DNA of 9,561 nucleotides from contig CANODN010000060.1 in NCBI GenBank assembly GCA_947564765.1, positions 1-9,561 on the forward strand. The letters run 5' to 3'. A program made the translations under genes and the position numbers. This document shows, in pieces, positions 1-6,800 of this stretch. Under the pieces are notes generated by a model. The model was not told the origin of the DNA. It was given only the letters and a program-made list of their open reading frames with translations, and ran no database searches. Position 1 is the stretch's first letter; each line of letters begins with the position of its first letter. This DNA comes from an uncultured Roseburia sp. Its GTDB lineage: Bacteria; Bacillota; Clostridia; Lachnospirales; Lachnospiraceae.

Positions 1-1
1 T

Positions 2-1240
2 TGTATGTACCGGCTCTCTTCTGGCCTCTAATTTGTCCTTTACAAGAGCAGAGAATAATTTTTCTGATTCAATCAGGGAAACCTGTACGTTTCCATGGGG
101 ATCTCTCTCTAAGAACAACTGCTGCTGAATGGCCTCCGGAAGAATTGCAAATACTTCCATAGATTCTTTGGTCAAACCATTCTCGATAAATGCATATTTT
201 TCTTTCCATGTGGAAAGTGCATTGAAAGCGTCAGCTTTGCTTCCTGCAAGGAGCTCGTTGATCTCCTGAATCAATGCAGAAAACTCAGGAACGAATTCCA
301 CAACACCCTCCGGAATCACTGCAACACCGAAATTCATGCCCTTTTCTGCTCTCTTTGCTACGGAATCCGCAATGTAATCTGCGATTTGTGACAGAGACAT
401 TTTCTTAGCGGAAACCTCCTCGGAAATCAGGCAGATGTTCGGCTGTGTCTCAAGGGCGCATTCCAAAGCCACGTGGGAAGCAGAACGTCCCATAACTTTA
501 ATAAAGTGCCAGTATTTCTTCGCAGAGTTTGCATCTCTCTCGATGTTTCCGATGATTTCGCTGTATGTTTTGGTAGCGGTATCGAAACCGAAGGAGCACT
601 CAATATCTTCGTTTTTCAGGTCGCCATCAATGGTTTTCGGGCATCCGATTACCTGAACGCCTGTGTTGTTCGCTGCAAAATATTCGGCAAGAACGGCTGC
701 GTTTGTATTGGAATCATCTCCGCCGATAATAACGATTGCCGTAATGCCATGCTTTTTACATACTTCAGCGGCAATCGCGAACTGCTCATTTGTCTCAAGC
801 TTTGTTCTGCCGGAGCCGATAATATCGAAACCGCCTGTATTTCTGTACTGGTCAATGTACGCATCGTCAAAAATCAAATAGTCGTCGTCGATGAGACCGC
901 TTGGACCGTTTTTGAAACCATAAAGAACATTTTCTTTGTTGGTTGCCTTTAACGCATCATATAATCCACAAATAACATTATGTCCGCCGGGAGCCTGTCC
1001 GCCGGAAAGAATAACGCCTACTACCTGTTTCTTGGCTTCGGAAGTGTTTGCTCCTGCCTGGAAAGTGATTTCCTTCTTACCGTAAGTATTCGGGAAAAGG
1101 GCTTTGATCTTTTCCTGATCCGCTACACTCTGCGTTTCTTCGCCTTCTTTCACACAGATATCGGCAATACCGTTTCTCAACATTCCCGGAAGCTTCGGAG
1201 AATACTCATATCTGGCTGTTTGTAATGATGAAATTTTCAT
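2..1240 (-). CDS. pfp: Diphosphate--fructose-6-phosphate 1-phosphotransferase (PPi-PFK), long clade, 3' end cut by window
   Basis: This cytosolic glycolytic enzyme reversibly phosphorylates fructose 6-phosphate to fructose 1,6-bisphosphate, using pyrophosphate instead of ATP. The visible 413 residues start at an ATG preceded by AAGGAG at 9 bases' spacing and stay open to the window edge. The nucleotide loop LSGGQAPGGHN lies at residues 79-88. GGDDSN at 173-178 carries the second Asp that in this family replaces the Gly of ATP-dependent enzymes and marks PPi use. PKTIDGDLKN at 201-210 contains the likely catalytic base Asp205 and the GDLK form typical of long PPi-PFKs. MGRSASH at 250-256 and PEG at 310-312 belong to the sugar-phosphate site. 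From memory, long-clade members are about 550 residues, so roughly a quarter is missing. It is separated from truA by 78 bases that hold its own promoter. The family call is firm; PPi specificity is inferred from the motif. Confidence 0.95.
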   Translation of the reverse strand, partial: MKISSLQTARYEYSPKLPGMLRNGIADICVKEGEETQSVADQEKIKALFPNTYGKKEITFQAGANTSEAKKQVVGVILSGGQAPGGHNVICGLYDALKATNKENVLYGFKNGPSGLIDDDYLIFDDAYIDQYRNTGGFDIIGSGRTKLETNEQFAIAAEVCKKHGITAIVIIGGDDSNTNAAVLAEYFAANNTGVQVIGCPKTIDGDLKNEDIECSFGFDTATKTYSEIIGNIERDANSAKKYWHFIKVMGRSASHVALECALETQPNICLISEEVSAKKMSLSQIADYIADSVAKRAEKGMNFGVAVIPEGVVEFVPEFSALIQEINELLAGSKADAFNALSTWKEKYAFIENGLTKESMEVFAILPEAIQQQLFLERDPHGNVQVSLIESEKLFSALVKDKLEARREPVHT

Positions 1241-1280
1241 GCTTCAAATCTCCTTGTTCTTAAAATTTTCATATGGTTAG

Positions 1281-1309
1281 ATTCTAATACATTTCAATTG
1301 AAAAGTAAA
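1281..1309 (-). promoter_or_regulatory. Candidate sigma-A-type promoter for the phosphofructokinase gene
   Basis: Read on the minus strand, TTTACT (1309-1304, 4 of 6 to the -35 consensus) is followed by a 17-base spacer and TAGAAT (1286-1281, 5 of 6 to the -10 consensus). Transcription would start near 1274 and give a leader of about 33 bases carrying the AAGGAG ribosome binding site at 1255-1250. It lies in the only sizeable gap between truA and pfp. No terminator is visible after truA, so read-through from truA is also possible. The assignment rests on consensus match and spacing alone. Confidence 0.55.
1292..1303. repeat. 12-bp perfect palindrome in the promoter spacer (possible operator)
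   Basis: TTTCAATTGAAA is its own reverse complement and fills most of the 17-base spacer between the candidate -35 and -10 boxes of pfp. The position would suit a repressor site. It does not match the Rex, CcpA or other operator consensus patterns I know. In AT-rich intergenic DNA such a palindrome can occur by chance, so the operator role is speculative. Confidence 0.3.
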
Positions 1310-1318
1310 CAGTTATGA

Positions 1319-2053
1319 TTACAAAAACTCAATTCCAATCATCGTAAGTCCGTGGGCCGGGGCCGTAGGTCCTGCCGCACTTCTGTTTCTCTGACTCAAT
1401 ATCTGCTGCAGCGCATCAGGCTCAATCTTACCGTTCCCTGCTTCCACCAGAGTCCCGGCAATAATACGAACCATATTATAAAGAAATCCGCTTCCTTCTA
1501 TCCGAATTGCAATCACATCTTTTTCTTTTTGCACATTGACTTCATAAATGGTTCGCACTGTCGTCTCCGCCAATGTATGGATGGAACAAAAACTCTTAAA
1601 ATCATGTTCCCCAACGAGATATCCTGCCGCCTGTTTCATTCTGTCCACATCCAGATCATAGTGATAAAAATAAGTATCTCTCCTTCTGGTAGGATCCGGA
1701 AACTTTCTGTTTAAAATTTTGTATTCATAAATCTTTCTGCTGTTACAGTGTCTTGGATGAAAATCAGCCGAAACTTCTTTGGATTCCTGTACCACAATAT
1801 CCTCTGGCAGACGCTGGTTTACGGCATAGGAAATCTTCTCTGCCGGGATTCTGGTATTTGTATCAAAAACAGCCACATTCCCCAGTGAATGCACGCCTGC
1901 GTCCGTGCGGCTTGCACCAATCACTGCAATATTTTCTCCCAATAAATCAGAAAGAGCCTGATTCAACACAGACTCTATCGTAATTCCGTTTGGCTGTAAT
2001 TGCCAGCCGTGATAATTTGTTCCGTCGTAAGCTACCCTAAGCTGAACACGCAT
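1319..2053 (-). CDS. truA: tRNA pseudouridine(38-40) synthase TruA
   Basis: TruA isomerises uridines 38, 39 and 40 in the anticodon stem-loop of many tRNAs to pseudouridine. The 244-residue protein has the usual family length. YDGTNYHGWQ at residues 9-18 is the N-terminal signature. ASRTDAGVHS at 47-56 holds the catalytic aspartate, Asp51. Tyr110 in RKIYEYKI is the conserved active-site tyrosine. GSGFLYNMVRIIAG at 187-200 and APAHGL at 231-236 are the C-terminal conserved blocks. The ATG has AAGGAG about 6 bases upstream. It is the last gene of the packed run and begins 12 bases after the ecfT stop, an order (ecfA1-ecfA2-ecfT-truA) that is common in Firmicutes. I see nothing odd in the sequence. 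Confidence 0.97.
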   Translation of the reverse strand: MRVQLRVAYDGTNYHGWQLQPNGITIESVLNQALSDLLGENIAVIGASRTDAGVHSLGNVAVFDTNTRIPAEKISYAVNQRLPEDIVVQESKEVSADFHPRHCNSRKIYEYKILNRKFPDPTRRRDTYFYHYDLDVDRMKQAAGYLVGEHDFKSFCSIHTLAETTVRTIYEVNVQKEKDVIAIRIEGSGFLYNMVRIIAGTLVEAGNGKIEPDALQQILSQRNRSAAGPTAPAHGLTMIGIEFL

Positions 2054-2065
2054 AACTGTCTCCTT

Positions 2066-2869
2066 CTACAAAAACACCCGCAGTAAAATAATTCCTGCCA
2101 GATAAACAATTAGAATCAGATACGCCAGATAATCTCTTTTTTTATACCGCAGCGGCTTCATCTTCGTTCTTCCGCTGCCGCCCACATAACACCTTGCCTC
2201 CATTGCCATAGCCAGATCATCGGCACGGCGAAAGGCGCTGACAAACAAAGGCACCAGAAGCGGAACCATACTTTTTGCCCGCCGGATCAGATTGCCGTTT
2301 TCAAAATCGGCGCCTCTTGCCATTTGAGCCTTCATGATAATATCCGTCTCTTCAATCAAAATCGGTATAAACCGCAGTGCTATGGACATCATCATAGCAA
2401 TGGCATGTACCGGAACCTTGATCTTCGATAACGGCATTAAGGATTTTTCCAGGCCATCGGTCAGCTGATTCGGCGTTGTCGTCAAAGTCATAATAGAGGT
2501 GCCTACAATCAGATAAATCAGGCGCACCAGCATAAACGCTGCATTCTTTACCCCCTCCATGGTAATGGTAAAAATCCAGAAATGAACCAGAACCTGATCT
2601 CCCGGTGTCAAAAACAGATTAAAAGCCGCCGTAATCACCATTAAAATAACAATCGCCTTCAATCCTTTTACCATATAAGAAAAGGGCACCTTCGATAAGC
2701 GGATCATAAATACCAAAAACAGACTCGCCAATATAAAACCGGCCACACCCCGGAAGGTAAATAAGGATATAATATAAATCAATGCTGCCATTAGCTTTAC
2801 CCGGGGATCTAATTTATGAACAATAGAATCCGCCGGATAATACTGTCCAATCGTAATATCTCGTAACAT
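2066..2869 (-). CDS. ecfT: Energy-coupling factor transporter transmembrane subunit EcfT
   Basis: EcfT is the membrane scaffold of group II ECF importers. It couples ATP hydrolysis by EcfA1/EcfA2 to reorientation of a substrate-binding S subunit. The 267 residues show hydrophobic segments at roughly 25-58, 69-88, 107-130, 155-173, 201-214 and 247-266. The cytoplasmic coupling region between 175 and 235 carries the two diagnostic short motifs: Ala-Arg-Gly at 184-186 and Ala-Arg-Cys at 225-227, the latter within MEARCY. These two arginine motifs contact the ATPases in characterised members. A GGGGAG ribosome binding site lies 7 bases before the ATG, 17 bases after the ecfA2 stop. No S subunit is encoded here, so the module probably serves several substrates. 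The transported vitamins or metals cannot be told from this gene. Confidence 0.95.
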   Translation of the reverse strand: MLRDITIGQYYPADSIVHKLDPRVKLMAALIYIISLFTFRGVAGFILASLFLVFMIRLSKVPFSYMVKGLKAIVILMVITAAFNLFLTPGDQVLVHFWIFTITMEGVKNAAFMLVRLIYLIVGTSIMTLTTTPNQLTDGLEKSLMPLSKIKVPVHAIAMMMSIALRFIPILIEETDIIMKAQMARGADFENGNLIRRAKSMVPLLVPLFVSAFRRADDLAMAMEARCYVGGSGRTKMKPLRYKKRDYLAYLILIVYLAGIILLRVFL

Positions 2870-2886
2870 AGTCAGTCTCCCCTTTT

Positions 2887-3732
2887 CTACCGAAACATCT
2901 TAAGGATGCTTTTCTTTGCCTCTTCGATTGTGGTTGCATCGGTATCTGCATCCAGCCCAAACTCTTTTAATTCATGCATCAGATACGTCACCTGCGGAGC
3001 CGCAAGACCGATGGTTTCCAATTCTCTGTAATGACGGAACACTTCTCCCGGCGTTCCATCGTATATGATTTCTCCGCTGTTCATGACAATAATCCGCTGT
3101 ACATATTTTGCCACGTCTTCCATGCTGTGGGAAACCAGAATTACAGTCATTTTTTTCTTTTTATGCATATCTGCAATCAAATCCAGAATTTCATCTCTTC
3201 CTTTCGGGTCCAATCCCGCTGTAGGTTCATCCAGAATCAGCACTTCCGGCTTCATGGCGAGCACACCTGCAATTGCTACTCTCCGCTTCTGTCCGCCGGA
3301 AAGCTCAAAAGGCGACTGATAATAAAGGGATTCCGGCATGCCTACCATTTTTAAAGCTTCAAAAGCCCGAAGTCCTGCCTCATCCTTGCTAAGCCCCTGA
3401 TTCATAGGACCGAAACAAACATCGTCAAAAATCGTTGTTTCAAAAAGCTGATGCTCCGGATATTGAAACACTAGTCCTACCCTGGTACGCAGCTCTTTTT
3501 TATCATAATCCTCTTCATAAATGTCTCTTCCGTTAAAATAGATTCCGCCGGAAGTAGCCTTCATTAAACCGTTCATATGCTGTATCAATGTGGATTTTCC
3601 GGAACCTGTATGACCGATAATCCCGATGAACTGCCCGTCTTCTATTTGTAAATTGATATTTTTCAATGCCTGAATTTCATATGCACTTCCCGTGCTGTAG
3701 ACATAATTTACTTTATCTAAAATAATTGACAT
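2887..3732 (-). CDS. ecfA2: Energy-coupling factor transporter ATPase EcfA2
   Basis: This is the second of the two cytoplasmic ABC ATPases that power the ECF importer as a heterodimer with EcfA1. In 281 residues it has a complete nucleotide-binding domain: Walker A GHTGSGKST at 40-48, Q-loop at Gln90 in FQYPEHQLF, signature LSGGQKRR at 144-151, Walker B VLILDEP at 164-170 with catalytic Glu169, and switch His202. The FQYPEHQLF-type Q-loop separates EcfA2 from EcfA1, whose equivalent reads FQNPDNQ. The C-terminal part from about 220 matches the ECF ATPase dimerisation extension. The ATG lies only 2 bases after the ecfA1 stop. The visible Shine-Dalgarno (GGGAG at 3749-3745) is 12 bases upstream, inside the last codons of ecfA1. 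That layout suggests translational coupling, which would favour equal amounts of the two subunits. Confidence 0.95.
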   Translation of the reverse strand: MSIILDKVNYVYSTGSAYEIQALKNINLQIEDGQFIGIIGHTGSGKSTLIQHMNGLMKATSGGIYFNGRDIYEEDYDKKELRTRVGLVFQYPEHQLFETTIFDDVCFGPMNQGLSKDEAGLRAFEALKMVGMPESLYYQSPFELSGGQKRRVAIAGVLAMKPEVLILDEPTAGLDPKGRDEILDLIADMHKKKKMTVILVSHSMEDVAKYVQRIIVMNSGEIIYDGTPGEVFRHYRELETIGLAAPQVTYLMHELKEFGLDADTDATTIEEAKKSILKMFR

Positions 3733-3734
3733 GG

Positions 3735-4598
3735 TTATTTTTTACTCCCATACAGTCCCATTAATTCCTGTTCCAATTCTTCTCTGGTTAAAATTCCTTT
3801 TGAAACCGGCAGCCCCGCTTTCCTGAGTTCATGCGCCAACAGCGTAATCTGCGGTACATCCAGACGATGCTCCTTTAAGGTCTCCACTTCCGAAAAGACC
3901 TCTCTCGGCTTTCCCTGCATGACAATTTTACCCTGATCCATGACATAGACATAATCCGCATTGACTACTTCTTCCATATAGTGGGTAATCAGAATAACCG
4001 TCACGCCCTTTTTTCGGTTCAATTCCGAAACAGCGCAAAGCACCTCTTTCCTTCCTACCGGATCTAACATGGCAGTCGGCTCATCCAATACGATGCATTT
4101 GGGTTCCATTGCCATAACTCCTGCAATAGCTACCCTCTGTTTCTGTCCGCCCGAAAGTCTGTTGGGAGAATGATGCCTGTATTTCAACATACCCACCGAC
4201 CGCAGGCTGTCCTCCACCCGCTTCCAGATTTCCTCTGTGGGAACGCCTGTATTTTCCGGCCCGAATCCTACATCCTCCTCCACCACGCTTGCAATAATCT
4301 GGTTATCCGGATTTTGGAAAACCATACCTGCCGCACGGCGGATTTCATATATGCGCTCCGGATCAGACGTATCCATTCCATCCACCCAGAGAGTTCCCTC
4401 ACTTGGTTCTAACAGCGCGTTAATATGTTTGGCAAGCGTCGATTTACCGGAGCCATTGTGTCCCAAAACAGCAATAAAATCTCCTGCAGCAACCTCGAGA
4501 TCTACTCCATCTATAGCGGTTTGAATGGATTCTACATTGCCCTCTTCATCCCGCCGGATATATTCATGCACTAATTTGCTGGCTTTGATTATGTTCAT
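3735..4598 (-). CDS. ecfA1: Energy-coupling factor transporter ATPase EcfA1
   Basis: First ATPase of the ECF importer module, acting at the inner face of the membrane with EcfA2 and EcfT. The 287-residue protein has Walker A GHNGSGKST at 46-54, Q-loop QNPDNQ at 95-100, signature LSGGQKQR at 148-155, Walker B CIVLDEP at 168-174 with Glu173, and switch His206 in THYMEE. VFQNPDNQIIASVVEEDVGF is the form typical of EcfA1. A short charged insert (residues 15-24, RRDEEGNVES) precedes the first beta strands. The ATG is 14 bases after the trmL stop, with AGGGG about 11 bases upstream. The order ecfA1-ecfA2-ecfT-truA is the usual one in Firmicutes. All catalytic residues are present, so it should be active. 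Confidence 0.95.
   Translation of the reverse strand: MNIIKASKLVHEYIRRDEEGNVESIQTAIDGVDLEVAAGDFIAVLGHNGSGKSTLAKHINALLEPSEGTLWVDGMDTSDPERIYEIRRAAGMVFQNPDNQIIASVVEEDVGFGPENTGVPTEEIWKRVEDSLRSVGMLKYRHHSPNRLSGGQKQRVAIAGVMAMEPKCIVLDEPTAMLDPVGRKEVLCAVSELNRKKGVTVILITHYMEEVVNADYVYVMDQGKIVMQGKPREVFSEVETLKEHRLDVPQITLLAHELRKAGLPVSKGILTREELEQELMGLYGSKK
3745..3749 (-). promoter_or_regulatory. Distant ribosome binding site of ecfA2, inside ecfA1
   Basis: On the minus strand, GGGAG lies in the Gly-Ser codons at the end of ecfA1, 12 bases before the ecfA2 ATG. This is longer than the 6-9 bases seen for most genes in this window. Together with the 2-base gap between the genes, it points to re-initiation by ribosomes finishing ecfA1. 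No closer Shine-Dalgarno is visible. Confidence 0.5.
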
Positions 4599-4612
4599 CT
4601 TTTTGCTATCCC

Positions 4613-5113
4613 CTATTCCATCCAGTGCAGACGATGCAGCTCGCCCTCTAACTTCATATGGGCAAACTGATTCTGCCGCAGCGCTTCATATAATACAATT
4701 GCCACAGAATTGGAAAGATTCAACGAGCGTGTTTCCCCGATCATCGGTATTCGGATACATTCTTTTGGATACTGTACCAAAATCTCCTCCGGAATCCCTG
4801 CACTCTCCTTTCCAAACATCAGATAACAATCTGATTCATAAGCAACTTCCGTATATAACTGCTTTCCTTTTGTGGTTGCCATATAAATCCTGGCATTCGG
4901 ATTTTTTTCCAGAAAATCCTCCCAGTTGATATATCTTGTTACATCCAGATCCTGCCAGTAATCCATGCCTGCACGCCGGATCGATTTCTCATTCAGGCGG
5001 AAACCCAGCGGCTCGATCAAATGCAGCCTTGTTCCTGTTGCCACGCAGGTTCTTCCGATATTTCCGGTATTGGCCGGGATCTCCGGTTCAAACAATACAA
5101 TATTTAACGCCAT
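4613..5113 (-). CDS. trmL: tRNA (cytidine(34)/5-carboxymethylaminomethyluridine(34)-2'-O)-methyltransferase TrmL
   Basis: TrmL is a SPOUT methyltransferase that uses S-adenosylmethionine to methylate the 2'-OH of the wobble nucleotide of leucine tRNAs. The 166 residues are the normal length for this minimal family, which consists of the trefoil-knot domain only. Visible motifs are EPEIPANTGNIGRT at 9-22, the loop FGKESAGIPEE at 100-110 and the knot motif RSLNLSNSVAI at 129-139. The last two form the cofactor pocket in the family. The ATG is 4 bases after the aminotransferase stop and has GAGGA about 9 bases upstream. Linkage with the aminotransferase upstream and ecfA1 downstream looks like a shared transcript. 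A sister SPOUT specificity cannot be fully excluded, but the motif set fits TrmL (YibK/CspR) best. Confidence 0.93.
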   Translation of the reverse strand: MALNIVLFEPEIPANTGNIGRTCVATGTRLHLIEPLGFRLNEKSIRRAGMDYWQDLDVTRYINWEDFLEKNPNARIYMATTKGKQLYTEVAYESDCYLMFGKESAGIPEEILVQYPKECIRIPMIGETRSLNLSNSVAIVLYEALRQNQFAHMKLEGELHRLHWME

Positions 5114-5117
5114 ATGA

Positions 5118-6284
5118 TTATTTCCTCAATTTTGTAATAAAAGCCTCAATACGTTCCAGCGCCTTTTTCAGATCCTCCAAAGAATACGCATAGGAAATAC
5201 GGATAAATCCTTCTCCGCTTGCCCCAAATGCCGTTCCCGGTACAACCGCCACCTTTTCACTCTCTAAAAGCTTTTCGGCAAATTCCTCAGATGTCATGCC
5301 GAACTCTTTGATACAGGGAAATATATAAAAGGCGCCGTAGGGCTCAAAACATTCTAAGTTCATTTCCCGGAAACGATGAAGCAGATATCTCCTTCTGCCG
5401 TCATACTCTTCCTTCATCCGAAGAATATCTTCGTCTCCGTTTCTAAGGGCTTCTACCGCCGCATACTGACTGGTTGTCGGCGCGCTCATAATTGCAAACT
5501 GGTGGATTTTTAACATCTGTTCAATAATTACAGCCGGTCCGCAGGCATAACCAAGCCGCCATCCTGTCATGGCATACGCTTTGGAAAACCCATTGATCAC
5601 AATCGTTCTCTCCTGCATTCCCGGAAGAGAGGCAATCGAAACATGCTCCTCCTCTCCATACGTCAGCTCCGCATAAATTTCATCGCTTAGTACAAATAAA
5701 TCATGCCGGATCACTACTTCGGCAATTTCCTCCAAAGCTTTTCTGCTCATAACGGAGCCGGTGGGATTATTGGGAAATGGCAGTACCAAAAGCTTCGTCT
5801 TTGGCGTAATGGCACGCTCTACTTCCTCCGCTGTCAGACAAAATTCATTTTCCGCCTGTAATTCAATAATAACCGGAACGCCGTTTGCAAGTGTGGCACA
5901 GGGGGGATAACAGACAAAACTGGGCTGGGGGATCAATACCTCGTCTCCGGGATCAAGCATGGCCCGCATGGCAATGTCAATCGCTTCGCTGCCGCCTACC
6001 GTTACGATAATTTCGTGGTTGAAATCATATGTAACATGACATTTCCGCTCCATATATTTTGCAATCTCTATTTTTAATTCCCTTAATCCTGCATTGGAGG
6101 TATAAAAAGTTCTTCCCTTTTCCAGAGAATAAATCCCTTCGTCTCTGATATGCCAGGGTGTATCAAAATCCGGTTCTCCCACACCAAGGGAAATCGCATC
6201 TTCCATTTCATTGACAACATCAAAAAATTTGCGGATGCCGGAAGGTTCTATCTCAACAATTGTTTTGGACAATGGATTTCTCAT
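5118..6284 (-). CDS. Class I PLP-dependent aminotransferase, AlaT/PatA-like
   Basis: A cytosolic pyridoxal-phosphate aminotransferase of the aspartate aminotransferase fold (COG0436-type), 388 residues. GVGEPDFDTP at 34-43 is the N-terminal substrate loop. PNNPTG at 171-176 and DEIYAEL at 201-207 bind the cofactor ring. Lys235 in NGFSKAYAMTGWRLG is the Schiff-base lysine. Arg362 in FIRISYA binds the substrate carboxylate. All catalytic residues are intact. The ATG overlaps the stop of the Lrp-type gene upstream by 4 bases (ATGA), so the two are translationally coupled. From memory, the same regulator-aminotransferase pairing occurs in Bacillus subtilis as AlaR-AlaT (YugG-YugH), which makes alanine from pyruvate. 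That makes alanine or a related amino acid the leading guess. Aromatic amino acids or a diaminopimelate intermediate remain possible, so I give no gene symbol. Confidence 0.9.
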   Translation of the reverse strand: MRNPLSKTIVEIEPSGIRKFFDVVNEMEDAISLGVGEPDFDTPWHIRDEGIYSLEKGRTFYTSNAGLRELKIEIAKYMERKCHVTYDFNHEIIVTVGGSEAIDIAMRAMLDPGDEVLIPQPSFVCYPPCATLANGVPVIIELQAENEFCLTAEEVERAITPKTKLLVLPFPNNPTGSVMSRKALEEIAEVVIRHDLFVLSDEIYAELTYGEEEHVSIASLPGMQERTIVINGFSKAYAMTGWRLGYACGPAVIIEQMLKIHQFAIMSAPTTSQYAAVEALRNGDEDILRMKEEYDGRRRYLLHRFREMNLECFEPYGAFYIFPCIKEFGMTSEEFAEKLLESEKVAVVPGTAFGASGEGFIRISYAYSLEDLKKALERIEAFITKLRK

Positions 6285-6763
6285 GGCGTAATCTTCATCC
6301 TTTCATCTTTTGCCGGTTCTGTCATAATCGTACCGTGATCCTTATATTTCTTTAAAATAAAATTTGTCTTTGTAGACAAAACAGAATCCAGAGGAGAAAG
6401 CTTTTCCGATACAAACTGAGATACCTCCCGTAATGTCCTGCCCTCTAAGGTAACCATAAAATCAAACCCGCCGGAAATCAGATAAACCGACTCCACCTCC
6501 GGATAATTATAAATCCGTTCAGCTACCTTATCAAAACCCATTCCTCTCTGGGGCGTCACGCGCACCTCAATCATCGCAGTTACCTTTTCAATTCCTGTTT
6601 TCTCCCAGTTAATGAGCGTATGATATCCGCAGATAATATGTTCATTTTCCATTGCTTCCAATTCATTTACCACTGCCGACACATCTACACCGAGCATAAT
6701 CGCCAGCTCTTTCAGATCAATCCTGCTGTTCTTTTCAATAAAAGCCAAAATTTTCTCGCGCAT
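6281..6763 (-). CDS. Lrp/AsnC-family transcriptional regulator, AlaR-like
   Basis: A 160-residue DNA-binding protein that probably senses an amino acid. A winged helix-turn-helix occupies about residues 3-50, with the recognition region near LKELAIMLGVDVSAVVNELE (17-36). A RAM ligand-binding and oligomerisation domain follows at about 62-140, with its turn at ISGGFDFMV (97-105). The chosen start is the ATG at 6763, because AAGGAG sits 7 bases before it. A longer frame from 6787 would translate that Shine-Dalgarno as an Arg-rich leader (RHRRR) and has no ribosome site of its own. The gene overlaps the aminotransferase by 4 bases, so that enzyme is its likely target or metabolic partner. The recognition-helix region looks less basic than in many Lrp proteins. 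The effector is unknown, and autoregulation is plausible but not shown by the sequence. Confidence 0.9.
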   Translation of the reverse strand: MREKILAFIEKNSRIDLKELAIMLGVDVSAVVNELEAMENEHIICGYHTLINWEKTGIEKVTAMIEVRVTPQRGMGFDKVAERIYNYPEVESVYLISGGFDFMVTLEGRTLREVSQFVSEKLSPLDSVLSTKTNFILKKYKDHGTIMTEPAKDERMKITP

Positions 6764-6770
6764 TCCCATT

Positions 6771-6776
6771 CTCCTT
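6771..6776 (-). promoter_or_regulatory. Ribosome binding site that fixes the start of the Lrp-type gene
   Basis: AAGGAG on the minus strand lies 7 bases upstream of the ATG at 6763. It is only 1 base from an ATG at 6769 and lies inside the coding region of any start at 6787. Standard spacing therefore selects 6763. Confidence 0.85.
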
Positions 6777-6800
6777 CTATGCCTCAATTCTATATCAAAA

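Noticed and set aside
473..952. Open plus-strand frame of 159 codons across the 5' part of the window
   Set aside because: It is antisense to the phosphofructokinase frame, whose motifs (GGDD, PKTIDGD, MGR) are unmistakable. It has no recognisable domain and no ribosome site.
1241..1318. Intrinsic terminator after truA
   Set aside because: The only inverted repeat is the AT-rich palindrome within the promoter spacer. It has no GC stem and no U run, so it would not terminate.
4525..4929. Plus-strand frame of 134 codons with a hydrophobic start
   Set aside because: It is antisense across the trmL-ecfA1 junction, where both minus-strand genes are well supported. It has no homology I recognise.
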